Of a stretch of 44,236 nucleotides of DNA, positions 1 through 6,991 are shown in pieces. A program made the position numbers and the translations under genes. The DNA is from Nocardia nova NBRC 15556. Its GTDB lineage: Bacteria; Actinomycetota; Actinomycetes; Mycobacteriales; Mycobacteriaceae. The notes beneath the pieces are model-generated. The model was not told the origin of the DNA and did not search any database. It saw nothing but the letters and a program-made list of their open reading frames with translations. Location: assembly GCF_001613005.1 (NCBI RefSeq), contig NZ_BDBN01000040.1:1-44236 (forward strand). Direction: 5' to 3'. Position 1 is the stretch's first letter; every line of letters starts with the position of its first letter.

Positions 1-404
1 GCCGCAGGAGCGGCCGGCTTCGGACCGGGCCTGACGGCCGGACCGGGCTTCACCGCATCGGGACGCGCTGCCGCCGCGGGGGTTTCGGCCACCGGGGCCG
101 AATCGGCCTGCGCCGCAGCCGGAGCCGGACGGGGGCCGGGACGCGGACCCGGGGTCGCGCCACCGGCCGGCTTGGCGGCCGGACGTGCCTGGGCGGGACC
201 GGGTTTCGCGGAGGATTTCGCGGAGCCGTTGGACGGGGCGGACTTCGCCGCGAACGACTCCCGCAGCCGACGCGCGACGGGTGCCTCCACCGTCGACGAC
301 GCCGACTTCACGAACTCGCCCTGCTCCTTGAGCGTTGCGAGTAGTTCTTTGCTCGTGACACCGAGTTCTTTAGCCAACTCGTGCACGCGGGCCTTGCCTG
401 CCAC
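1..404 (-). CDS. infB: Translation initiation factor IF-2, N-terminal part (cut by window edge)
   Basis: The reading frame starts at a GTG whose first base is at 404 and runs off the left edge, so only about 134 residues are present. The first residues (AGKARVHELAKELGVTSKEL) are the IF2_N helical domain that opens IF-2 in actinomycetes, followed by an Ala/Pro/Gly/Lys-rich unstructured stretch typical of the long high-GC IF-2 N-terminus. The GTPase domains lie outside the window. IF-2 brings initiator fMet-tRNA to the 30S subunit and promotes 50S joining in the cytoplasm. A GAGGAG ribosome binding site stands just upstream of the GTG. It is the last visible gene of the rimP-nusA-ylxR-infB operon, 120 bp after ylxR. 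Confidence 0.93.
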   Translation of the reverse strand, partial: MAGKARVHELAKELGVTSKELLATLKEQGEFVKSASSTVEAPVARRLRESFAAKSAPSNGSAKSSAKPGPAQARPAAKPAGGATPGPRPGPRPAPAAAQADSAPVAETPAAAARPDAVKPGPAVRPGPKPAAPA

Positions 405-524
405 TGCTCTCCTCACTGAGAGGTCGAGCGCGACAGTCTCTTGCTCCCCGTTCAGGGGTCAGGACGCCCGCACGACCTCGGGTTATCTTCGATGGCCGTT
501 CATCGTTGGTACTTCACGGTGTGC

Positions 525-905
525 TCATGAGTGCTCGTGCCTGTTCTCGACGTAGTGCTCCAGGGCTGAGATATCCAGTTTTCCGGACACTCGTAGCGCT
601 CTGCCGAACGCTCGGCGCCGCTCTGCCATGCTCAGACAAGCCGAAACGGGGTGCAACCAGGCACCCCTCCCGGGAAGTCTGCGCCGCGGATCGGGAACGA
701 TCGCGACGACGGCGTCCCTGTCGGGAGCGCTGCCGGGCGATTGCGCCACGACCCGCAACAGATCGGCGGCCAGCTCGCGTTTCCGGCATCCGACACAGGT
801 CCGGACCGGGCCGGGAGTTCGGGTTTTCACCCGAGCACCGACCTGGGCGGAAAGTGCGGATACCGAAGACTCGCGCTGAGCCTGTGTCCACTGTACCGCT
901 GCCAT
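525..905 (-). CDS. ylxR: YlxR (DUF448) family RNA-binding protein
   Basis: A 126-residue frame with the YlxR hallmarks: RTCVGCRKR near residues 35-43, then GRGAWLHP, a Cys and an RRAFGRALR stretch. In other bacteria YlxR binds RNA and has been reported to modulate RNase P (RnpM). It lies between nusA and infB, the standard position of this family (Rv2840c in M. tuberculosis). The ATG at 905 is only one option. A GTG at 830 would start the protein right before the conserved CVGCR motif and give a length of about 100 residues, closer to the family norm, so the first 25 residues may not be translated. Function beyond the family assignment is inferred. Confidence 0.88.
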   Translation of the reverse strand: MAAVQWTQAQRESSVSALSAQVGARVKTRTPGPVRTCVGCRKRELAADLLRVVAQSPGSAPDRDAVVAIVPDPRRRLPGRGAWLHPVSACLSMAERRRAFGRALRVSGKLDISALEHYVENRHEHS

Positions 906-968
906 GTCCCGATCTCCGCATCCAGCCCCTCGTTGACGCCCGCACTCGCACTGCCGTCTCGCTGCGGC

Positions 969-1997
969 CTACCCGTGCTGGGCGTGCGGCCGCTGCGATC
1001 CGGCCACGTCGGGGGCGGCGTCGGAGCGGATATCGATGCGCCAACCGGTCAATCGCGCGGCCAACCGGGCGTTCTGACCTTCCTTGCCGATCGCCAGCGA
1101 CAGCTGGAAATCGGGGACCACGACCCGGGCGGCACGAGCCTCCGGATCGACGATCGTGACCGAGACAACCTTCGACGGGCTCAGTGCATTCCCGACGAAG
1201 GCGGCCGGATCCTCGGCCCAGTCGATGATGTCGATCTTCTCGCCCGCCAGCTCGCTCATCACGTTGCGCACCCGCTGGCCCATCGGGCCGATGCACGCGC
1301 CCTTGGCGTTCACCCCGGGCACCGTGGAGCGCACCGCGATCTTGGAGCGGTGGCCGGCCTCGCGGGCTACGGCGACGATCTCCACCGAACCGTCGGCGAT
1401 CTCGGGCACCTCGAGCGCGAACAGCCGGCGCACCAGATTCGGGTGGGTGCGCGAGAGCGTGATCTGCGGGCCGCGCGCGCCCCGGGAGACGCCGTAGACG
1501 TAGCACTTGATGCGATCGCCGTGCTCGTAGGTCTCGCCGGGTACCTGCTCGGCCGGGGGGATCAGGCCCTCGGCGCCGCTGGCCTCGCTGCCGATGCGCA
1601 CCACGACCGTGCCGCGGGCGTTCATCCGGGCATCGCGCTGGACGACGCCGCCGACGATATCGCCCTCGTGCGTCGAGAACTCACCGAAGGATTTCTCGTT
1701 CTCGGCGTCGCGCAGGCGCTGCAGCACTACCTGGCGGGCGGTGGTGGCGGCGATGCGGCCGAAGCCCTCCGGGGTGTCGTCCCATTCGGAGACGACATTG
1801 CCGTCGGCATCGGTCTCGGTGGCCATCACCCGCACCACGCCGGTCTTCTGATTGATGTCGATGCGTGCGTTGGGCTCGTGGCCCTCGGTGTGCCGATAGG
1901 CGGTCAGCAGAGCCGACTCGATCGCGGAGAGCACTGTCTCCATCGAGATTCCCTTATCGGCGACGATCGCACGCAGGGCTTCGATTTCGATGTTCAT
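969..1997 (-). CDS. nusA: Transcription termination/antitermination factor NusA
   Basis: 342 residues in the usual actinobacterial NusA layout: N-terminal RNA-polymerase binding domain (IEALRAIVADKGISMETVL at the start), S1 domain around residues 110-180, then two KH domains (GACIGPMGQRVRNVMSEL and LAIGKEGQNARLAARLTGW). It lacks the acidic C-terminal repeats of E. coli NusA, as is normal for this phylum. NusA binds RNA polymerase and nascent RNA and controls pausing, termination and rRNA antitermination. Its ATG overlaps the rimP stop codon by four bases (ATGA), so the two are probably translationally coupled. Confidence 0.97.
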   Translation of the reverse strand: MNIEIEALRAIVADKGISMETVLSAIESALLTAYRHTEGHEPNARIDINQKTGVVRVMATETDADGNVVSEWDDTPEGFGRIAATTARQVVLQRLRDAENEKSFGEFSTHEGDIVGGVVQRDARMNARGTVVVRIGSEASGAEGLIPPAEQVPGETYEHGDRIKCYVYGVSRGARGPQITLSRTHPNLVRRLFALEVPEIADGSVEIVAVAREAGHRSKIAVRSTVPGVNAKGACIGPMGQRVRNVMSELAGEKIDIIDWAEDPAAFVGNALSPSKVVSVTIVDPEARAARVVVPDFQLSLAIGKEGQNARLAARLTGWRIDIRSDAAPDVAGSQRPHAQHG

Positions 1998-2647
1998 TCC
2001 ACGATCCCTTCGGTCGGCGCAACTTCTGTGTGTTCTCCCCGGGCGGCGTGTTCTCCCCCGGCGGCGGATGCGGCCGGATCGACTGCCTGATCGGTGGCGC
2101 CCGGTTCCGGGCGGCCCGCGGCCACGCCCCCGGCCAGTTCCATTTCCGCCGCACCGGGTGGGGAGAACTCCACCTGGACGACCGCGGATTCGATATCCGC
2201 CAATGCCACGCTCACCCGGCGGGGCGCGCGCTTACCGCCCAGCACCAGGGCCACGTCGGTGTCGGTGCTCGCGCCGACGCGGGCGTCGAAGGTGGACGCG
2301 CCCTCGGGGGCCTGCGCGCCCGGCCGCATCCGCACCCGCACCTTGCGGCCGCGAGCCCGTCGCCAGTGGCGCGGGGCCGTTAGCGGGCGGTCGACACCCG
2401 GAGTGGTGACTTCCAGCAGATAGGGGGTTTCGCCGAGATCGGCGGCGTCGTCGAGCACTTCCGAGATCTCGGAACTGACTTCCGCGATCGTGTCCAGATC
2501 GACGGTCTCGTCGCCGTCGACGGTCACCGTCACCCGCGCCTGCGGCCCGCCCGCGGCCGTGATGTGCACGCCCTCGAGGTCGAGCCCTCGGCGTTCGACG
2601 AGCCCAGCAACGAGCTGGCTCACCCTTTCCTCGGTCGGCATCGGCAT
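1994..2647 (-). CDS. rimP: Ribosome maturation factor RimP
   Basis: 217 residues starting MPMPTEERVSQLVAGLVERR. The family core is clear: a VTVDGDETVDLDTIAEVS segment and LLEVTTPGVDRPL, the RimP N-domain signature, followed by the SH3-like C-domain. RimP assists 30S subunit assembly. The last 45 or so residues are a Pro/Ala/Glu-rich tail with a short repeat (two copies of GEH), unlike the compact E. coli protein but common in actinomycetes. The ATG at 2647 was chosen because homology begins there; a longer open frame upstream has no family similarity. It is first in the minus-strand operon and overlaps nusA by 4 bp. Confidence 0.95.
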   Translation of the reverse strand: MPMPTEERVSQLVAGLVERRGLDLEGVHITAAGGPQARVTVTVDGDETVDLDTIAEVSSEISEVLDDAADLGETPYLLEVTTPGVDRPLTAPRHWRRARGRKVRVRMRPGAQAPEGASTFDARVGASTDTDVALVLGGKRAPRRVSVALADIESAVVQVEFSPPGAAEMELAGGVAAGRPEPGATDQAVDPAASAAGGEHAARGEHTEVAPTEGIVE

Positions 2648-2740
2648 ATGGGGCGGCTCCTGGTTCAGTTGTGACGCGGTATTGGTCCTGGTACGGCATG
2701 GTCGGCGCGCATGTCCCGCGGATTGTTCCGCCGGAGGTCT

Positions 2741-2746
2741 AGCGTA
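2741..2746 (-). promoter_or_regulatory. Candidate -10 element for the rimP-nusA operon
   Basis: The 404-bp gap 2648-3051 between rimP and the divergent lipoprotein gene holds no convincing gene. On the minus strand it contains TACGCT (2741-2746), a TANNNT-type -10 hexamer about 95 bp upstream of the rimP ATG, which would give a leader of roughly 85 nt. No clear -35 is visible. A small perfect inverted repeat, GCTTCCG-TC-CGGAAGC, sits at 2874-2889 with no assigned role. Confidence 0.4.
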
Positions 2747-3051
2747 ACGCGCTGCAAGAGTGTAAAGGACCAGCCAACCCGGTCGAGTCGGCCCGGGGCA
2801 GGTTCTGCTGCGCGCCCACGGTCCGCCGGACGGTCTCGGGTGCGCCGGAACGGAGCGGCCGCCGGGCCCCAGCGCTTCCGTCCGGAAGCATCCCTCGGCG
2901 GGTCCGACGGCGACACGCGGGCGTGCACCGCCGGCGGCACCCGGGCTCAGCAGGGCGGACGGACGACCGTCCCGGCCGCGAACGAGCGCGAGTGAGGCAT
3001 GTCGGCGGGCTGGGCGCGAGGGCGCGTGATGATCACTGGCACGATGTAGGC

Positions 3052-3591
3052 GTGCCCAGCCGTCTCGATGTGATTCCGGTGCCGCCGGATCGGACCGTTC
3101 CCCCACGCCTCGACCGCCGCTCGCTGTTGCGCTCGGCCGGAGGTGGCGTGGTCGCGCTCGTCGCCGTGAGTGCGGTCGCGGCCTGTTCGGACGACAAGCC
3201 GTCGGTACCGGATGTGCTTGTGTCGCAGGAGGAATCGGCGCGTACGGACGCCGTGTGGGCGAAGGCGGCCATCGCCGCCGCACCGGAGCACACCGCCGCG
3301 CTGACCGTCGTCGCCGCCCAGCGCGCCCAGCACGCCGACGCGCTGCGCACCGAAATCGACCGCGCGGTAGGCGTATACGGCGACGGCACCAAGCCGAAAT
3401 CCGCGACTCCCCCCGTCGCCGAACCGCCCGCCCCCACCCCACCGCCGAGCGTCGCCGCGCTGCGGGCCCGGCTGACGGACTCCCAGCACTCCGCGGCCGA
3501 GCTGGCCGCGACCCTGTCCGGATATCGGGCCGGACTGCTCGCCTCGATCAGCGCCTGCTGCGGCGCCCACGTGGCGGTGGTGCCGGCGTGA
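3052..3591 (+). CDS. Predicted exported lipoprotein (Rv2843-like)
   Basis: 179 residues from a GTG at 3052. The N-terminus has a twin-arginine-like run (DRRSLLRS, residues 21-28), a hydrophobic segment and a lipobox ending at Cys45 (AVAAC), so it is probably exported and lipidated. The mature part is Ala-rich and helical with a Pro-rich spacer (PPAPTPPPS). In gene order it matches Rv2843, which lies between rimP and the Rv2844-type gene in M. tuberculosis. It precedes the ferritin-like gene by 70 bp and is probably co-transcribed with it. No catalytic motif is visible and the molecular function is unknown. Translation could also start at the GTG at 3070. Confidence 0.75.
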   Translation: MPSRLDVIPVPPDRTVPPRLDRRSLLRSAGGGVVALVAVSAVAACSDDKPSVPDVLVSQEESARTDAVWAKAAIAAAPEHTAALTVVAAQRAQHADALRTEIDRAVGVYGDGTKPKSATPPVAEPPAPTPPPSVAALRARLTDSQHSAAELAATLSGYRAGLLASISACCGAHVAVVPA

Positions 3592-3661
3592 GCGGTCAGG
3601 CGCGCAGGCGGCAGCGCAGCATCACCACGCAGCGCCCCGCACACGCCGGAAAGGACACAGC

Positions 3662-4093
3662 GTGAGTACCGATCAGCAGGCGCTGCTCGACGCGCTGAAC
3701 GCCGAATACACCGCGGTCTACGCCTACGGCCTCATCGCGGCCTACGCGTCCCCGGAGCGCGCGAAGGTCGTCGCCGAGTTCACCGCGGCCCACCGTGCCC
3801 GCCGCGACGCCACCGTCGACGCACTGAAGGCGGCCGGTGCGAGTGTTCCGGCACCCGCCGCCGCCTACACCCCGCCGTTTCCGGTCGACGATCCCATCCC
3901 GGCGGCCAAACTCGCCGTCACCGTGGAGACCGACACGGCGGTGGCCTGGCGCGCGGTCGTGGAACACTCCACCACCCCGGATCGCCGCCGCATCGGCATC
4001 GAGGCCCTCACCGAATGCGCCGTCCGCCTGGCCACCTGGCAGTCGATTCTGGGCGTGAATCCCGCGACCACACCGTTCCCGGGCCAGCCCTGA
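3662..4093 (+). CDS. Ferritin-like domain protein (DUF4439, Rv2844-like)
   Basis: 143 residues starting at GTG 3662 behind GGAAAGGA. The sequence is a four-helix pattern: ALLDALNAEYTAVYAYGLI carries the ExxxxY pair typical of DUF4439 ferritin-like proteins, and AWRAVVEHSTTPDRR and CAVRLATWQSILG supply the last helices. Classical di-iron ExxH motifs are not obvious, so metal binding is uncertain. It has no signal peptide and follows the lipoprotein gene in the same order as Rv2843-Rv2844. The family function is unknown. A strong hairpin follows 68 bp after the stop. Confidence 0.8.
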   Translation: MSTDQQALLDALNAEYTAVYAYGLIAAYASPERAKVVAEFTAAHRARRDATVDALKAAGASVPAPAAAYTPPFPVDDPIPAAKLAVTVETDTAVAWRAVVEHSTTPDRRRIGIEALTECAVRLATWQSILGVNPATTPFPGQP

Positions 4094-4161
4094 GCCTGAG
4101 CAGCGGCCTGAACACCGGTAGGTCCTGCCTTCCGTTGCCGTAGCGCGAGTCGCCGGCCGGA

Positions 4162-4188
4162 TGCACCCGGTCGCAGCGACCGGGTGCA
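4162..4188. terminator. Bidirectional hairpin terminator
   Basis: A perfect 12-bp inverted repeat, TGCACCCGGTCG / CGACCGGGTGCA, with a 3-nt loop (CAG). It lies between the convergent ferritin-like gene (ends 4093) and proS (ends 4198), where it can serve both. There is no U-tract, as is common in actinomycetes. Confidence 0.8.
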
Positions 4189-4197
4189 CTCGGACGA

Positions 4198-5955
4198 TCA
4201 GCCGCGAATCTTCGCAAGCACGGTATCGACGGCCGCGTCCGCCGGGATGTCCTCGGATTCGCCGGTGAAGCGGTTACGCAGCTCCACCTTGCCGTCGGCC
4301 CAGCCCCGGCCGATGACGAGAACCCAAGGCATGCCGAGCAATTCGGCATCCTTGAACTTGACGCCGGGTGAGGCGGTGCGGTCGTCGAACAGGACGTCCA
4401 CGCCCTGGGCGTCCAGACCGGCGACGACCTCCTCGGCTCCGGTGCGGGCCGCCTCGTCCTTGTTGGCGATGACGACGTGCACATCGAAGGGGGCGACCTC
4501 GGCCGGCCAGCGCAGCCCCTTCTCGTCGTGCATCTGCTCCGCGATCACCGCGACCATCCGGGAGACGCCGACCCCATAGGAACCCTGGACGAGCCGGACC
4601 GGTTTGCCGTTCTCACCGAGCACATCCACCTCGAAGGCGTCGGTGTACTTGTAGCCGAGCTGGAAGATGTGCGCGATCTCGATACCGCGCGCCGAGTGCA
4701 GCACACCGCGGCCGTCGGGCGAGGGGTCGCCGTCGCGCACCTCGGCGGCCTCGATCGTGCCGTCGGGGGTGAAATCGCGGCCCGCGACGAGTCCCACGAC
4801 ATGTTTGCCGGAGGCGTCGGCGCCGGTGATCCACGACGTGCCGGTCACCACGCGCGGGTCGACGAGATAGCGAACACCGTTGTCCAGCAGCGCCTTCGGG
4901 CCGATGTATCCCTTCACCAGGAACGGATTGGCGGCGAAGTCCTCGTCGGTGAGCAATTCCACCTCGGCGGGCTCGAGACTCGCGCCCAGCCGCTTGGCGT
5001 CGACCTCGCGGTCACCGGGCACGCCGATGCCGACGATCTCGGATTTGCCGTCGGGGTGGCGCAGCTTCACCATGACGTTCTTGAGCGTGTCGGCGGCGGT
5101 CACCGGGCGGCCGTACCGTTCGGCGATACCGGCGTCGTTGGCCCAGTCGACCAGGGACGCGATGGTCGGCGTGCCCGGCGTGTCGTGCACGACGGCGGCC
5201 GGCTGCCCCTCGATCGGGATCTCCGGCGGCGCGGGCGTCACCACGGCCTCCACATTGGCCGCGTATCCCGATTCGCGGCAGGTCACGTAGGTGTCCTCGC
5301 CGATCGGGCTGCTGGCCAGGAATTCCTCCGAGGCACTGCCGCCCATCGCGCCGGAGGTGGCGGCGACGATCACGTATTCGATCCCGAGCCGGGCGAACAT
5401 CCGCTGATATGCCTGGCGGTGTGCGGCATAGCTGGCCTTCAGGCCGTCCTCGTCCAGATCGAAGGAGTACGAGTCCTTCATGACGAATTCGCGTCCGCGC
5501 AGAATTCCGGCGCGCGGCCGTTCCTCGTCGCGGTATTTGGTCTGAATCTGGTAGAGCGTGACCGGCAGATCCTTGTAGGAGTTGTATTCACCCTTGACCG
5601 TCAGGGCGAACAATTCCTCGTGGGTGGGTCCGAGCAGCATGTCGGCTCCCTTACGGTCCTGCAGGCGGAAAAGGCTGTCGCCGTATTCGGTCCAGCGGTT
5701 GGTGGTTTCGTACGGCTCGCGCGGCAGCAGCGCGGGCAGCGAAATCTCCTGGCCGCCGATCGCGTCCATCTCCTGGCGCACCACGTCCTCGATCTTGCGC
5801 AGCACCTTCAAACCCAGCGGCAACCACGAATAGACGCCCGGCGCGATCCGGCGCACATATCCGGCGCGGACCAGAAGCTTGTGACTGGGCACCTCGGCGT
5901 CGGCGGGATCGTCGCGCAGGGTGCGCAGGAACAGGTGCGAGAGACGGGTGATCAC
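4198..5955 (-). CDS. proS: Prolyl-tRNA synthetase
   Basis: 585 residues, a class II aminoacyl-tRNA synthetase of the bacterial type that charges tRNA-Pro. Visible elements: RLSHLFLRTLRDDPADAE at the start, the TxE loop GPTHEE (119-124), motif 2 RDEERPRAG (152-160), an inserted editing domain in the middle (roughly 220-400), motif 3 GSYGVGVSRM, and a C-terminal anticodon-binding domain. The GTG at 5955 is chosen because homology begins at VITRLSHL and because TAGTCT lies 8 nt upstream, which would give a leaderless mRNA. It corresponds to Rv2845c. It diverges from yaaA with only 58 bp between starts. Confidence 0.97.
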   Translation of the reverse strand: MITRLSHLFLRTLRDDPADAEVPSHKLLVRAGYVRRIAPGVYSWLPLGLKVLRKIEDVVRQEMDAIGGQEISLPALLPREPYETTNRWTEYGDSLFRLQDRKGADMLLGPTHEELFALTVKGEYNSYKDLPVTLYQIQTKYRDEERPRAGILRGREFVMKDSYSFDLDEDGLKASYAAHRQAYQRMFARLGIEYVIVAATSGAMGGSASEEFLASSPIGEDTYVTCRESGYAANVEAVVTPAPPEIPIEGQPAAVVHDTPGTPTIASLVDWANDAGIAERYGRPVTAADTLKNVMVKLRHPDGKSEIVGIGVPGDREVDAKRLGASLEPAEVELLTDEDFAANPFLVKGYIGPKALLDNGVRYLVDPRVVTGTSWITGADASGKHVVGLVAGRDFTPDGTIEAAEVRDGDPSPDGRGVLHSARGIEIAHIFQLGYKYTDAFEVDVLGENGKPVRLVQGSYGVGVSRMVAVIAEQMHDEKGLRWPAEVAPFDVHVVIANKDEAARTGAEEVVAGLDAQGVDVLFDDRTASPGVKFKDAELLGMPWVLVIGRGWADGKVELRNRFTGESEDIPADAAVDTVLAKIRG

Positions 5956-6013
5956 GGATGCACAGACTAGCCGCTGCTGCGTGGATGCCTGCAGGGCATT
6001 ACCGTATCGGCTC
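5956..6013. promoter_or_regulatory. Overlapping divergent promoters of proS and yaaA
   Basis: Minus-strand TAGTCT (5964-5969) lies 8 nt before the proS GTG. Plus-strand TACCGT (6000-6005) lies 8 nt before the yaaA GTG. Both would give transcripts beginning at or next to the start codon. The expected -35 positions of the two promoters fall inside the same 30 bp, so RNA polymerase binding may be mutually exclusive. Confidence 0.6.
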
Positions 6014-6778
6014 GTGCTGGTGATTCTGCCTCCTTCCGAAACCAAGTCCGACGGCGGAAATCTCGGTCCGCTCGATCTGGATTCCCTATGGTTACCGCAG
6101 CTCACCGCGGTGCGGGACAAGCTGATCACCGAGCTGATCGAATTGTCCGCGAACCCGGAGGCGGCACGGGTGGCATTGGGGCTGGGAAAGGCGACCGGCG
6201 CGGGCGCGGAAGGTTTGCAGACCGCGCTCGCCCGCAACGCCACGCTGCGGACCGCCGCGACCGCACCGGCGCTGCGGCGCTACACCGGCGTGCTCTACGA
6301 CGCGCTCGACGCCGGTTCGCTGACCAAGACGCAGCGCGCTCGCGCCGAGGCGCGGCTCGCGATCGGCTCGGCGCTGTTCGGGATCGTGCGCGCGGGGGAT
6401 GCGATTCCGGGGTATCGGCTGTCGGGCGGTTCGAAACTGCCGGGCCTGCCGACGCTGGCGTCGTTGTGGAAACCGGTGCTGGCCCCGGCATTGCGGGAGG
6501 CGACGGCCGGTCAGCTGGTCGTCGATCTGCGTTCGGGGACCTATCAGCAATTGGGGCGACTGCCCGGCGCGGTGACCGCGACCGTACTGACCGAACGCCC
6601 GGACGGCAGCCGCACGGTGGTGAGCCATTTCAACAAGCATCACAAGGGGCTGCTGGCACGGGCCCTGGTGTCGACTCGCGCCGAGCCCGGCGATATCCGC
6701 GCACTGGCGCGGATCGCCGAAAAGGCCGGGCTGCGTGTGGAAATCGCGTCGTCGAGCGAACTGCTGGTCCTCACGTGA
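6014..6778 (+). CDS. yaaA: YaaA family protein (DUF328, peroxide stress)
   Basis: 254 residues. It starts VLVILPPSETKSDGG, the YaaA signature, and contains GVLYDALDAGSLT, FGIVRAGDAIPGYRLSGGSKLPG, DLRSGTYQQLG and SHFNKHHKGLLARAL, all conserved blocks of this family. In E. coli YaaA limits free iron and protects DNA during peroxide stress, and the fold includes a DNA-binding helix-hairpin-helix. The start is GTG 6014; upstream residues have no homology and TACCGT lies 8 nt before it. It is not next to oxidative stress genes here except by divergence from proS. Cytoplasmic. Confidence 0.92.
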   Translation: MLVILPPSETKSDGGNLGPLDLDSLWLPQLTAVRDKLITELIELSANPEAARVALGLGKATGAGAEGLQTALARNATLRTAATAPALRRYTGVLYDALDAGSLTKTQRARAEARLAIGSALFGIVRAGDAIPGYRLSGGSKLPGLPTLASLWKPVLAPALREATAGQLVVDLRSGTYQQLGRLPGAVTATVLTERPDGSRTVVSHFNKHHKGLLARALVSTRAEPGDIRALARIAEKAGLRVEIASSSELLVLT

Positions 6779-6991
6779 GTGAATTCTCGGTGACCGCCGA
6801 CGTAATTCGAGCCGAATAGCGCCTGCCCAGCCACGGGAACAATCGCCGGAAAATACCCCTCCACCAGCGCATTTCATCGTCATCGGGCCGAAACACGGTG
6901 GCACGGAACGGGCATTCCGGCTCGCTATCGTAATTTCCGGCGCGGCCGGCCGACCGCTGCCGTTGGGATGCGATTGGGCGAGGAGTTCGGC

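Noticed and set aside
651..2090. A 479-codon plus-strand frame opposite nusA and rimP
   Set aside because: Very high third-position GC opens long antisense frames over true genes; the minus-strand products match NusA and RimP, and the plus-strand product has no recognisable family.
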